Shown here one piece after another: positions 1 to 11,714 of a stretch of DNA of 64,000 bases (positions are counted from its first letter, which is position 1; the number at the start of each line of letters is the position of its first letter). Location: NCBI GenBank assembly GCA_012295275.1, contig CM022671.1, positions 14,313,956 through 14,377,955 on the forward strand. Reading direction: 5' to 3'. The translations under genes and the position numbers were made by a program. The notes under the pieces are model-generated. The model was not told the origin of the DNA. It saw only the letters and a list, made by a program, of their open reading frames with translations, and searched no databases. This DNA is from Chrysomallon squamiferum. Lineage: Eukaryota > Mollusca > Gastropoda > Neomphalida > Peltospiridae.

Positions 1-1147
1 TAAAACAAATCCCACTTACTCCCACTAAAAGGAAACGTTGATGGGGAAAAACAAGACAGAATGAAAAAAACTGAAAACATACTTCTAAAAACTCTTTTGT
101 GAGTAACTGTTAAGTGATACTGAAAAAAGAAAAAGTGGCAAAACTTTATGTAGAGCAGATCAGTGGTAGTTACTATCTATAACAGACAAAAAGAAATGGA
201 AAGTGGATCCAATTATAAATAAAATGGCAATATACTGCTTAAAAAATTCATTACCCCTGTAATAAATAAATCTTTCAATTCATTTTTTTTTTTTTTTTCC
301 TTTTGTTAAACATACAAAAATGACAGAAACTGATTAAAATGTAAACTATTAATTAACTGTCCCTGGAGACAAATTTAAAGTTTAATACAATTATCTCAAA
401 ATCTGAGAGAAAATTATTTTTCAGGATCCAGATGACCATTTTTTAATTAATACATCTTCCTAATGAATTTCATGAAAATATTAATAAAGAAAAGCAAAGG
501 CAGACTTAACACTTCCGTCAAGCAAAACTCTTTTCCCTGAGAGCCGGTATGTTTTAGTGAAGTGAATGCTTTTTAGATTAAAGCTAGAAAAATTAGCAAT
601 ATAAATGAAATAATGACAATGGAACAAAAATAATGTTTTTCTGGATACTGGGCATCTCCCCTCCTGCAGGGACAGAAACTTCTTTTTATTACTTTGATGA
701 GATCACTGATGTGTGAAACATTTCATCTGCTCGAACGACTTTAGTCCTTATCTTTCCATGTAACAGTTTTTGTCCACACAACACATCTGTCACAACAGAT
801 GAAATCTGTGTTTTAACAACTTTATTAAACTGTCAGTTTTTGATAATCAACAGTTCATTTTGCCTGCCTATTTATTTTGTAATGATAACTTTCTTAATAA
901 TAATTACAACAATCTGTGAATATGCGTTTTCTCACAATTTCATTTACCAGTCATAGATTCCTAAATTAAACTGAATTTAAATAAATGTGAAATTTGGACA
1001 CTGTGAGTTTTTTGCATAACAAAATTCTGCAAAATGAAATTCTACAGCATTACTACAACAATGTATTACTAGAATTATAAATTATTTTGATAACTGCACC
1101 ATCACAGTAGAAAATTCACAGTTCAGAATTTATTTTTTACGATGAAG
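1..1147. other. 3' flank and probable 3' UTR of TMEM248
   Basis: No coding exon is visible here. The minus-strand TMEM248 stop codon lies at 1148-1150. On that strand, poly(A)-signal candidates (AATAAA, read as TTTATT on the plus strand) occur at 871-876 and 821-826, so the TMEM248 3' UTR probably ends near 800-870. The rest is AT-rich DNA with short poly-T runs and nothing I can assign. Confidence 0.5.
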
Positions 1148-4100
1148 TCACGCCGTCATTTGTGCCTGTGACAAAAGAAAAATAGGATTAATTAGTACAA
1201 ATTCCTATAAAATCCAAGCTGTTTTAAGACATCTGTCAGTTATGTATTTGTAACCGAAATATGTAAATTATTACAATAATGTTAAATATACTCTGCAGTA
1301 TCTGGTTCATCACAGTGAACATTAGTTGAAAAGACTTGGTACTAAGGTTTTAATTTTTATACAAATAATAAAATTAATTATGCATGTAAAATGTATCCAG
1401 AAACTCTTGTTTGTGTGTGTTTTTCTGTTTATTAAGTGGTACCTTATGGTTATGAGAACAGAGGTACCAAAACCATTTCAATGTCAGTCATTCATAATTA
1501 CATTCTGGTACTGTTGATCTTGCTCTCCCTTTAGTTTTAGTCATCCTTGGGTGAACTCTTCACCATTTCAAGAAATACAGATGTACAGTATTACTGCCAA
1601 AAAACACTACTCTTTTTTTTTTGCAATGCTGACAAAACAAATTACATTTAAAAAAAAACAACCCAGAAATAACATATAAATTCACCTTCTCTGCTGGAAC
1701 ATACTGAACTAGTTTTGACTTGGCTGGTCTGCCTTTGACAATGGCGTAGCAGAACAACATGATGACCATCATAAAGAGAAAATAGCTGGTGTGCAGGAGG
1801 TGCAGATTGATCACTGATTTTTCATGCTTCAAGAAATAAAAGTGAAAAACAAAATATTAATTTTGCTGTAAATTGTAAGTTTTATAAAAAATATATTTCT
1901 GAATTTTTGTTTTTCACATTTTCAGACATAACAAATACAGTGGTACCTTGACTTACAAGTTTAATTCGTTCTGTGACCAAGCTCATATCTCAATTTACTC
2001 GTATATCAAATCAATTTTACCCAACAGAAATTAATTGAAACAATTAAAAAAGAAAAATGTATTTATAAATGACAAATATTGTTTAAAAACAAAATAAAAG
2101 AGAATGTAAAGAAATAAATTGGTTTTGTAAAGTGTATTTATCTTGAAGATAAGACAAATTATTTTAAGGCTTTGGCTGGAGTTACAGACTTAATTGACTC
2201 TTTCAGCTTCATTATTTAAAAATAATCATTCTGTGAGATTTAAGAATTATTTATGTCAGATATGATTCATATACAGAATATAAAAAAAAGAAAAAAAACG
2301 AAAAGAAATGCATCCATAAACAGAATTTTATCAAATAGATCATAAAATATATTACATTATAATGAATTTTATGCATTTTGATGGGTTTTATTATTACACC
2401 ACTTTATTTGGAAAGGGGTTAGCTCAGTGGTAGGCCTTTCATATTAATTACAATAAGTTGCAGAATCAATTTATTACTGCTCCAAGTACTGATTCTCAAA
2501 TTAAGTGCATCAGAAGACAGGTATCACATTCTTTTTAACGTTCTATTTCTTCCTGTTTATGTTTCTATACCCTTTTCCATTTTATAGCAAACAGACGTAT
2601 GTAAAACAGACATCTCTAAAAATAATTATCGACTACATTAAAAGAGCTCTTCTCACCAAAGAAAGCATAACTGTGAGATCGGGATCCATGTTGTGTTTGA
2701 CATGTACTACAGGTTTGTTGTTACACCAGACAAAATCCTGTTTCGATCTTGCAATCATCTTTACATGCCACTCATGTCCAGAATCATTCACAGCTTGGCA
2801 AGTATTAGGCATTCTATAAAATAAAAAAATAAATTTAAAAATTATATTTTATATTGTTCTTTTTATTATTTTTATCATCTGAATCAGTTAATATTTTGTC
2901 CCTTTAACATTTAATTTTAAGACTTCCAAAAGACCAATAAAATGATTTATTTAGTTATTACATACCACTGCATTACGTGAAATTCCATTCAGTTTCATTC
3001 TTTGGGTTGTTTACTGTACTTTCACAATTTTTCTACTTTTGAAGTGACCATGGTCTACAGTAAAATGGTGCTGACTATGTGTATGCCAATGAAAGACTCA
3101 TATTATATGTCCATTTACAAAACCTCAAAGTTTTTCAGATGATCCAGACTGATTAACTGATTATGCTATACTCCCCACAGACAATATTTTTAAACTGGAA
3201 TAAAATGCTGGCCAGAAATAATTCATATAATACAAATAAACTCAGAAATCTATAGATTCATGAGAAAACTGGCATCCCTGTGTGAAAAATAAATTAAAAC
3301 TACTCTTAAAACAGACACATTTTTGCCCAGAATGATCAATACTAATGTAAATTATACTGACACATTCTCATATAAATATTTTCATGCAGAAAAAGCTTAT
3401 TATTTTACATTGTAAACCTGAATTCAAGGTAACATTTAATGTTGTTATAACTACCTAGTTCTTGGGAAAATTGACAGAGGAGCTTGAAAATTGATACAGG
3501 TTGTTATTTTCACTGGGTCGCACACCCCTATTGAGTTGCAGTAAGTTGTATTCCACTGGTAGGGTAACATCAGCGTCATATTTAAGTCATAGTCTGCTGC
3601 AGCACCTGCAAGAATATTATATTTTTATTACAATACTGTCACTGGCGAATAATATAAAACATTATTATGTATTATTCTAAATGTGAGTGTTTTTCTCTGT
3701 AAAGAATCTGATACAAAACAATAATAATTATCCGTTTTTATTTTTCTTATTTTAAGATATCCATAATTTTTAAAATTTGACTGATTATGTTTTTTCTCTT
3801 TGATAATAAAGGTGAAATTTAATCAAAGAATTCATTTTTGGATTCTTCAAACTGTATATAGTATTATCATAAACAAGTATCTTGTTTTCCTAGATTTCTT
3901 TTACATTTCTTCTTCTATTAAGAACATTTTACAAATTAGGAAGGCAGGAAATTAACATTCTGACTTTAATCCACTACACTGCAGGCAGATTAACATATGT
4001 AAACTGCTAACCTGTGAAGCCCAGCTGGTCACCTGTCAGCGAGGTGGATACATGTGTGATGTTGTGAGGAATGTTCACAAATTCAACTGTTGGGATAACA

Positions 4101-5139
4101 ACAACCACCATACTGACAGACACATTTCTGAACAAAATAATAACAGAATGAAAAGAAAATAAAACAAAACTTGTTGAAAGTAAAATCTGCCACTTTGTTG
4201 CTGAATATTTTATTTTTTATTTTTATTTTTTACCTTTAAAACAAAAAAAGCATGGCAATATCGTTAAATCAAAGTTCAGCCAAAATACAGAAGCCTATGA
4301 GGGACCCAAAATATACTAGCAGCTTATGGAACCCATAAAATACGCATTACACATAATACACGTTTTCAGTTCTCATATTTAATATTAATAGATTATTAAT
4401 TTAGTAAATGGACTGTTTCAGAATGAACACTATCACTAAAGTTACTTTAGGCTAATTTGTATTTGAAATATAATTAAACCTGAAAAATAACTGAGTAAAG
4501 GTACATACACTATTGCTTCAGGCTGCAGTGTAGACACTGCAAAATCTTGTGAAACAACATGTCGTGTGGATGGCTCATAACCACCATCACTGGAATTGCT
4601 CACTACACAGAATTCAACACTGGAGAAACTATCCAGGAATGTATTCCAGTTCTGGAGAAAAAAAATAAAAACAAGAGGAAAATAAACAATAAAAATAACA
4701 ATAAACTAAATAACAGTTATATTAAATTGGTACTATTGAATTAAGAGATAACAAAATGAAACTGAATCAGTTTCTTGCTCTGCAAAAAGTGTAGCATAAA
4801 ATTAATAATTTAGACATAATGTCAAATCAAAAACATTTAAAAATTGTCTAAACAGATCAACCAGTGACTTTAAAACCATGGTTTTAAAAATAAAAAATGC
4901 AGAACGCTGAATGGTCAAATTTGTATATATTTTAATGGTAACAATAATAATAATAACAGTAAGTAAAATAGATATTTTCATACCTCAGTTAGTTCAGTTT
5001 TGGGAATGTCCCGCTCACTGACAATATTGGCAAATGTTATAAGAACAACAGCAAAAGATGCAAGACATATCATGAAAATAACTAAAGGTGGACGACTGGT
5101 TGCAAATCCCTTTAAATTCTCAATTATTGCAATGGCCAT
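1148..5139 (-). CDS. TMEM248: TMEM248, two-pass transmembrane protein
   Basis: The spliced model has seven coding exons: 4984-5139, 4509-4651, 4012-4127, 3455-3605, 2657-2813, 1686-1826 and 1148-1165. They join in frame to give 293 residues; human TMEM248 is about 314. The N-terminal block ENLKGFATSRPPLVIFM and the C-terminal block INLHLLHTSYFLFMMVIMLF match the two membrane segments of the TMEM248/TMEM219 family, at about residues 18-38 and 250-272. Between them is a lumenal domain with several N-glycosylation sequons and paired cysteines (for example WNTTYCNSIGVC). The family is reported in lysosomal or other endomembranes; its molecular role is poorly known. The start ATG lies four bases inside an exon with a good acceptor (pyrimidine tract then CAG), so a 5' UTR exon must lie upstream and was not located. 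The last exon adds only five residues after the split and is the least certain part. Confidence 0.9.
1938..2225 (+). mobile_element. Truncated copy of a pogo/Tigger-like inverted-repeat element
   Basis: The segment begins with CAGTGGTACCTTGACTTACA, preceded by TA. It runs for about 280 bp in close similarity to the left part of the element at 12770-13520, including a shared block containing GAGAATGTAAAGAAATAAAT. No right terminal repeat is present, so it is a 3'-truncated copy. It lies inside a TMEM248 intron, antisense to the gene. The TIR style and TA flank fit the pogo/Tigger class; the class call is inference. Confidence 0.6.
2413..2490 (+). repeat. Possible tRNA-derived SINE head
   Basis: TAGCTCAGTGG inside GGGGTTAGCTCAGTGGTAGG matches the pol III A-box of tRNA genes. 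A degenerate B-box-like stretch (GTTGCAGAATC) follows about 45 bases later. The segment does not fold as an intact tRNA, so a SINE relic is the best reading. It lies in a TMEM248 intron. Confidence 0.35.
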
Positions 5140-5143
5140 GATT

Positions 5144-5169
5144 CTGAAAAAAAAAAAATTGAAAAATTG

Positions 5170-5200
<31 letters not shown>

Positions 5201-6690
5201 TAAATATTCGAGATTATAAGATAATAAAATATTTTATTAGTACTGTATTTATCATAAAAATACTTTCATTTTTATTGTTAATGTTTTGACAATGTTTAAA
5301 AATATACATTTTTATAGATTTACCGTATAATCATTTGTTGAACCATAAAAAAAAAAAAGGGTAATCTTTATTTCATGGATGTTTAAGAAATTTATATTAT
5401 TAATTCTAATGAGGCTAGTTTTATATACTGGGTAAGTCACTGTCAGTCAGTTTTCTGAGTATTAAATAACCTAATTATTAGCCAAAATGACAAATATGTC
5501 ATTAATGATGTCAACAATCTGAAATATTTTGAAGAAAATTGACAATTTTGAATAATAAAAAAGTTTCTTTTTAGAAAAGAGTAGAAAATCGCAATTCGAA
5601 AATGCATGCAAAACCAGAATTTAAACTCAAATGTTTATTTTATTCATGTAGTTTTTAACATGAAGCTAGAATACCATAATTTCTTTTTCACTACAGTGAA
5701 AAGTTGGCACTAACTCTCTAATTGGTCTAGGTTCTTGATAATGGTAAATAAAGTAATTCTTTAATTTTCTGAGTATTTAACATATCACAGTTAATATTCA
5801 GTATGGTCATAATGTTTACTTCTAGTAGTCATTTATAGTCAACAATATTTGGAGAAATAACAGATTAATGTTTTCTCGTCAAATGTCTGCAAAATCACGA
5901 GAAATATTTCATTCATAAGATCTGATGTGTTATACTTATTTTGATGAGGTTGACAATACGTTTATAAATTGGCATATCTATTATTCAAACTATTTTACGT
6001 TTACATTTACATGGTTTGTGGTTTACACCTACGAGTTATACTTTACGTTATACTTTAACGGTCTTTCTTAATTTATACTTTACACTAAAATTACACTTTT
6101 ACAGGGATTGCAAAATTCGAATATCTTGTAATCGGGGTAACAGTTTCTTATAATATCTTTATCCTTTTAAATCGTTGAAAACATGCTAATAAAATATATA
6201 AATTCACATCACTGCTGATGATATTTTATACACTGATAGGATATCTTCACATACGATGATACCTTGATATACGATCATGATGACGATGAAACGATTTTAT
6301 TTCATGTAGTGTCAAATAAAAATAATGGCACAGTAACAGTTACTATAAACATTTTACCAGTTTTTGTCAGGGTCTTCCTTGGTTATTTCTTCATCTATAT
6401 AGCATAATTATAATACAGTAAAAGCTATAACCATTTGAAACCAGTTGTTAATCAGCCATCTGAAATCATAACGACACGACAGCAAATTACAGTCGCCATT
6501 ACATTTTGTTTATACTACTTGATTACAACAAGTCACAGTTGAAAACTAATGCATTGTATGGAGCATATATAGGTGCAAGTATGTCTTCTAACGTTTTCAA
6601 AATTAGTGAAATTGTAGCAAAAAATACAAAATATGTAGAGAGAGACTGAGAAAGTGTGTATGCGTATGTGCTTGTTGCATATCATTTAAA

Positions 6691-6723
<33 letters not shown>

Positions 6724-6982
6724 CACTACTAATAATAATTTCAAAATTAGAAACATTTATTTTATATTTGTTTTTTATCAGAATAGAAAAAGAAAGTTGA
6801 TCTATCACACGCATCCGGAAGTACGAGCATCTATGCATACATATAATATTACTGCTGCTTAGAGGAACCTGGCCCTATTTGCAAATAAATACTGTCATAA
6901 AGAACTTTTGTCAAAAATATTATAATTAAGTCGATCAAACATTAAACCCTGATGTGTAAACAACTAAAATAACCTAATCTCT

Positions 6983-7034
<52 letters not shown>

Positions 7035-8380
7035 CGAATTTAACAAAATCTGCTGATATTACTTAATGTAACATTATCCATTTTATTTATTATCTACTTC
7101 AACATCAGCTTCATTTTTTCCTGACCTGCCTGCTTGTGCACACACAGGATTAAAGTAAAAGTTTTTGTAACAATCAACAACAGCTGCCATGCACCGAACC
7201 TGCAGTTTAAGTACTAAAATATTGTATATCAGTGTAGGATTAATAAAATCATCATGATAATATCGTCTCTTTTAAAACTGTTTAGAATGAAATTTGTTTT
7301 ATTTTCCTATTATTACTGCTAGTTTTGTTTGTTTGATTTGTTTATTGTTGTTTATATGAAAGTTTAAAAAAAAATAATAATAATTACTGGAAGGAAAGAA
7401 GAGATGTTTTATCTTACTTGCCTAATTTAATAAGTGATAATTACCATTTCAAACAATAAAATAATATAAATATAAATAATAATAATAATAAAAGAATTAA
7501 CTGTGATGGTGGTGGTGATAATAGTAGTTCTAGTAAGCTGTAATAAACCAAAGTAAACTGTATTTTGATTTAATCTATATAGGTCACTCCTACTGATGAA
7601 ACTAAATTGAAAATCTGTCCAAACTTATCTGTTATTTCTTTGTTTCATATATATGTATATATCATATGCAGCAATCCTAGTTAATTCAAGTTTATAATTA
7701 ATAAGTAAAATATTCTTTCTGTCGTGTCTCTGTTGTACTCGTGATTGCACACTGCATTAACGGTCGTCATCAGACAGTTAAATTACAGTTAAATGATGCA
7801 GGTACAGACATCTCAGACATTTAAAAAGCTATGACTCGATTTAGCTACGGGTTTAAAAACATTACTTATAAATCATCACAGACATTTAAAACCTAATGAG
7901 TGGAAACCTAATGACCAAATAATTATATCTTGCAAACTATCCACGTTTATTATCTTACAGCAGCAGAAAACCTGGAAGTGTTATATTTGAGTATTACGTA
8001 GAATGGATTAGACTTAAAATCATTATCTCCTGTAACACTAATTATTTACTTAATCTATCACATTTGTTTTCAAGCCATCAAATAATTAAATGTCATTAAA
8101 ATTTAATATATTAATACCATGAAGTAGTCCGTATAAACTTTAATTAAAACAAACAAACAAGTAAATAATATAATATAGAATAATATAGTATAGATATGGA
8201 TATGGATATACACAGGCATACAGAATTATAATTTTTGACATAACCTAGTAATAATCTGGTTGTAGGAAAGCTTATTTATTAAACAGCATTTTATTTTCAC
8301 TTTCGACAACACAAACCTCAGTTAATCTGTTATTCTGAAAATAATGTTATCAAAGTTCAATTGTAGTAAATAGTTTTCAA
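5144..8380. other. Intergenic/5' intron region between TMEM248 and MNT
   Basis: About 3.2 kb with no supported coding exon on either strand. It should contain the 5' UTR exon(s) and first intron of TMEM248, because an acceptor abuts that gene's start codon. It is AT-rich, with a poly-A run near 5174-5200, a (TAC)n tract at 6691-6740 and an (ATT)n tract at 6984-7034. Short open frames crossing these tracts are repeat translation. Confidence 0.5.
6691..7034. repeat. Trinucleotide microsatellites (TAC)n and (ATT)n
   Basis: A nearly perfect TAC/CTA repeat of about 16 units at 6691-6740 grades into AAT. A separate ATT repeat of about 17 units follows at 6984-7034. Both are non-coding and probably polymorphic. 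Confidence 0.9.
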
Positions 8381-8844
8381 CGTAGGACAACCACGTGATA
8401 TTGTGTATCTTTTGATCCCCTCCCACTTGTTAATGTCAAACAGATCTCAATAGATTAAAACCTACTACATAGCAAAATGCAAGGCCATAGTAAATTGCAT
8501 TGTTTAACGAAATATTCGTTCCCTCAACCGTCGAACCAATTAAAGATTTCATTGTTACTAAATTACGTCTATTCATGCCGAATTCAGCAAATACAATGCA
8601 TGTGATATTCAGCATGGCGAAGAAATGACGTCAAAACGTAATAATCTGATTGGTCAATAGTTGACACTGTCAATCACGAACCACGTGCTAATGTCATTTT
8701 CCTTAGTGCTCTGTGTTTTGATCAAGCCGCCCGCCATCTTCTCTAAGATCCGTTGTTGGAGTTTATTGTCCACATGCACTGAACTTCAGTCTTTAATGTA
8801 TACTAGTACTTGAATAAAAGTACAGAACTTGACGCTGGGTAGTG
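8380..8844 (+). promoter_or_regulatory. MNT promoter region with E-boxes, CRE and YY1-like site
   Basis: This CpG-containing stretch directly precedes the MNT start codon. It has CACGTG E-boxes at 8392-8397 and 8682-8687, a full palindromic cAMP-response element TGACGTCA at 8626-8633, an inverted CCAAT motif (GATTGG) near 8648, and CCGCCATCTT at 8731-8740, resembling the YY1 sites often found at transcription starts. Further CACGTG sites lie in exon 1 (8915-8920) and intron 2-3 (9607-9612). TMEM248 is divergent, so the region may serve both genes. Factor binding is inferred from motifs only. Confidence 0.6.
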
Positions 8845-10550
8845 ATGAGTCTTGAGACGTTGCTAGAAGCTGCCCAGTACATCGAAGCAACGAAGTGGCG
8901 TTCCCCACCCAAAACACGTGGTAAGTTGTTATGCACATGTTTTAGATGACATTTGGTCCTCCATTTGATTGAAATCTCAGTTTTATCTTCTGTTTGAAAT
9001 ACATATATTACATTTTTCACAAACAAATTGAAAGCGTCATAAGAAGACATGCATATTATCACCTTTGAAAATCGATGTTTCTAAGCTAAGATTTTGCTGG
9101 TCACTGACAGTGACACGTTAAAAACTTAACGAATATTAAATCTTTCTGCATTTTGTTTTAGGCGATAATACGTCTCGAGATTTTCATCGATATGCCAAAT
9201 CAGCACCAGACGATTATAATGGGGACTCGTCTTTGGACAGTCCTGAAAGAGATGGCGACGACAGCAAAGAAAAGAGGCGAACAGGAGGGTAAGTAGTTGA
9301 AACGGGAGCTATTTTAATTGGAAGATGGCTGCTGACGCGTATAGACATAAATCGGTTGCTTTATTTTCGCTACCTTACTTAATTCGTTATTTCGTTTTTT
9401 ACATTATTATTTTTTTTATTAGTTTTACTTTTCAATTGTAGGGCTGGAACACGCGAAGTGCACAACAAATTGGAAAAAAATCGGTAGGTTGCGATATAGA
9501 TATTTTTGGAGTTGAACAACAATTTACAGACGAGACATGCGGTGAGATAAAAATAGAATATGGCAGCTGCAGCGTGGCTTTTGAGTGGCGTGCTCAGTCA
9601 GTCTGTCACGTGCTACTGACACGGATGTAAATAAACAGAAACAAATAATGACGTTCCACATTTCGTTTGACGCAGATTAATTTTCAAAATAATAGTTGTT
9701 AGAAGGAAATTCGTATTTTTTTTTTTTTTTTTTTGAAATAATAACAACACTGTCAGAAAACGTATTACATATAGAATTGGAAAACTTTATTATTTATAAC
9801 GCACACGCACACACACACACACACAAAGAAAAATGATTATTAAATGAGATTTTGGTTTCATAGTGTTAGATGATGTTATCTGAGCAGCTACTAAACATGA
9901 CTACACAGTTTTTATATACAAATTATAATAACATTTTAAAGAATTAGAATTTATAAATGTTTTAATTTAATTTTTAATTTTCTTTCAGGAGGGCTCATTT
10001 AAAAGAATGTTTTGATATTCTGAAGAAACAGATTCCATTTATGGAAGACAAGAAAACTTCAAATTTGAGTGTTCTTCGAGGTTCTCTCAAGTACATCCAG
10101 GTAAACATTATTACACTATTTAAAATTATCTCTCCATCAATCCTAGAAGGTTACAATAATCCATATCACTGACCGTTTGTTTATAATCTTCTATCTTTGT
10201 GTGTCAGTGTGTCTGTGGACTGATACATGTTTGTTTGATCTGGTGACATTACACACACACGCACACACTCACACGCACACACACACATACACACACACAC
10301 ACATACACATGCTCACACATGCACAAAATGATGTACACACAAATTTCATTGTTTTCAAGTATTATGAATTTGTTTTTCACATTCAAATATATTCTGTTCT
10401 AACAAAAGTTTATATTTCTCAGTAGGTGACATTTGAGTAGTGATTTCATTTTACACATGATTGAATAAATCTATGTACAAATATTTAAATACTGTCTATA
10501 AAATTCACTTTAAAAACACTGAAGTTTTGTTGCAAACCTGGTGTCTCCAC

Positions 10551-10623
<73 letters not shown>

Positions 10624-11665
10624 CAAACAGGAAAAAACATGACCATTTTTATGGTAATGCAGCAATAATTCATTTGACCTTTCCATCAGAACTGATTTCA
10701 TTTATCTTGTTTTATTGAATTAAAAAGAAATTTTGAATTATATTTAATTATTCATGAAGAAGTTTGTTATTTTATTTTATTTTATTATTTGTTTGTTTGT
10801 TTTTATTTTATTTTATTATTTGTTTGTTTTATTTATTTATATTTTTTATCATATCAGATGTGACATTTTACTGAGATTGTAATAAACTACTTTTAAATGT
10901 ACTAATGTTGAACACAGTTTTATATAATATGCATTCATTTACTGTCTAATAATAGTTAGTATAGATAAAACATTATGTTGCAAGTATATCATCATATACA
11001 TTGTATATGTTTGCCAGCATTTTATTTCTGTCTATTGATCAGCTCTTGCTGTTAATTCATTACTTACAGCTACATGATCAATGTTCCAGACACTAATAGT
11101 CTAAAAGTGCTTTTATAAAGTTAGATATTTGAAATTCATTAATTTATATTTAACATTTTTTAAAATTAATAATCTGATTTTACTGATGAAGATAGTATTA
11201 ATAAATGTGCAGTAATTTTATATTTTATTTGATCATTTAATTTTCAAGCTGTGCATGGTGCTTTATATCAGGTTGTAATGAAAGTTCTGTCAGTTTTTAA
11301 AAAAAGTAAATATCTAGTTAATTCTAAGCAATTTTATGAACGTGACATTAAAAAGCTCATTGTCAGATGGACAGAGGTCATAGAGTAAAAAATGGTGATT
11401 ATATTATCAATTGAATAAATCAGATATCATGATTTTTATTTATTTTATTGAGCCTTAAAAAACAGAGAGCCTGATATATTGTTGAAATGTGGCCACTGTC
11501 AGTCTGGAAAAACAAATAATCTGCAAAGCATATGGAACCAAAGTCTCCAGAAGATAAATGGTTTACTTGTATTATTTAAGTCATAATATTTACTATTGCT
11601 TTTGTTTGTTGTGTTGTGTGATTTAGTCAGATTCAGCATATATATATATATATTCATATATAGAT

Positions 11666-11714
<49 letters not shown>

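Noticed and set aside
2413-2490. Intact tRNA gene
   Set aside because: Only the A-box is convincing; the B-box is degenerate and no cloverleaf closes.
10461-10718. Plus and minus frames rich in Arg-Glu or Ser-Leu
   Set aside because: They are products of the (TA)n(GA)n microsatellite in the MNT intron.
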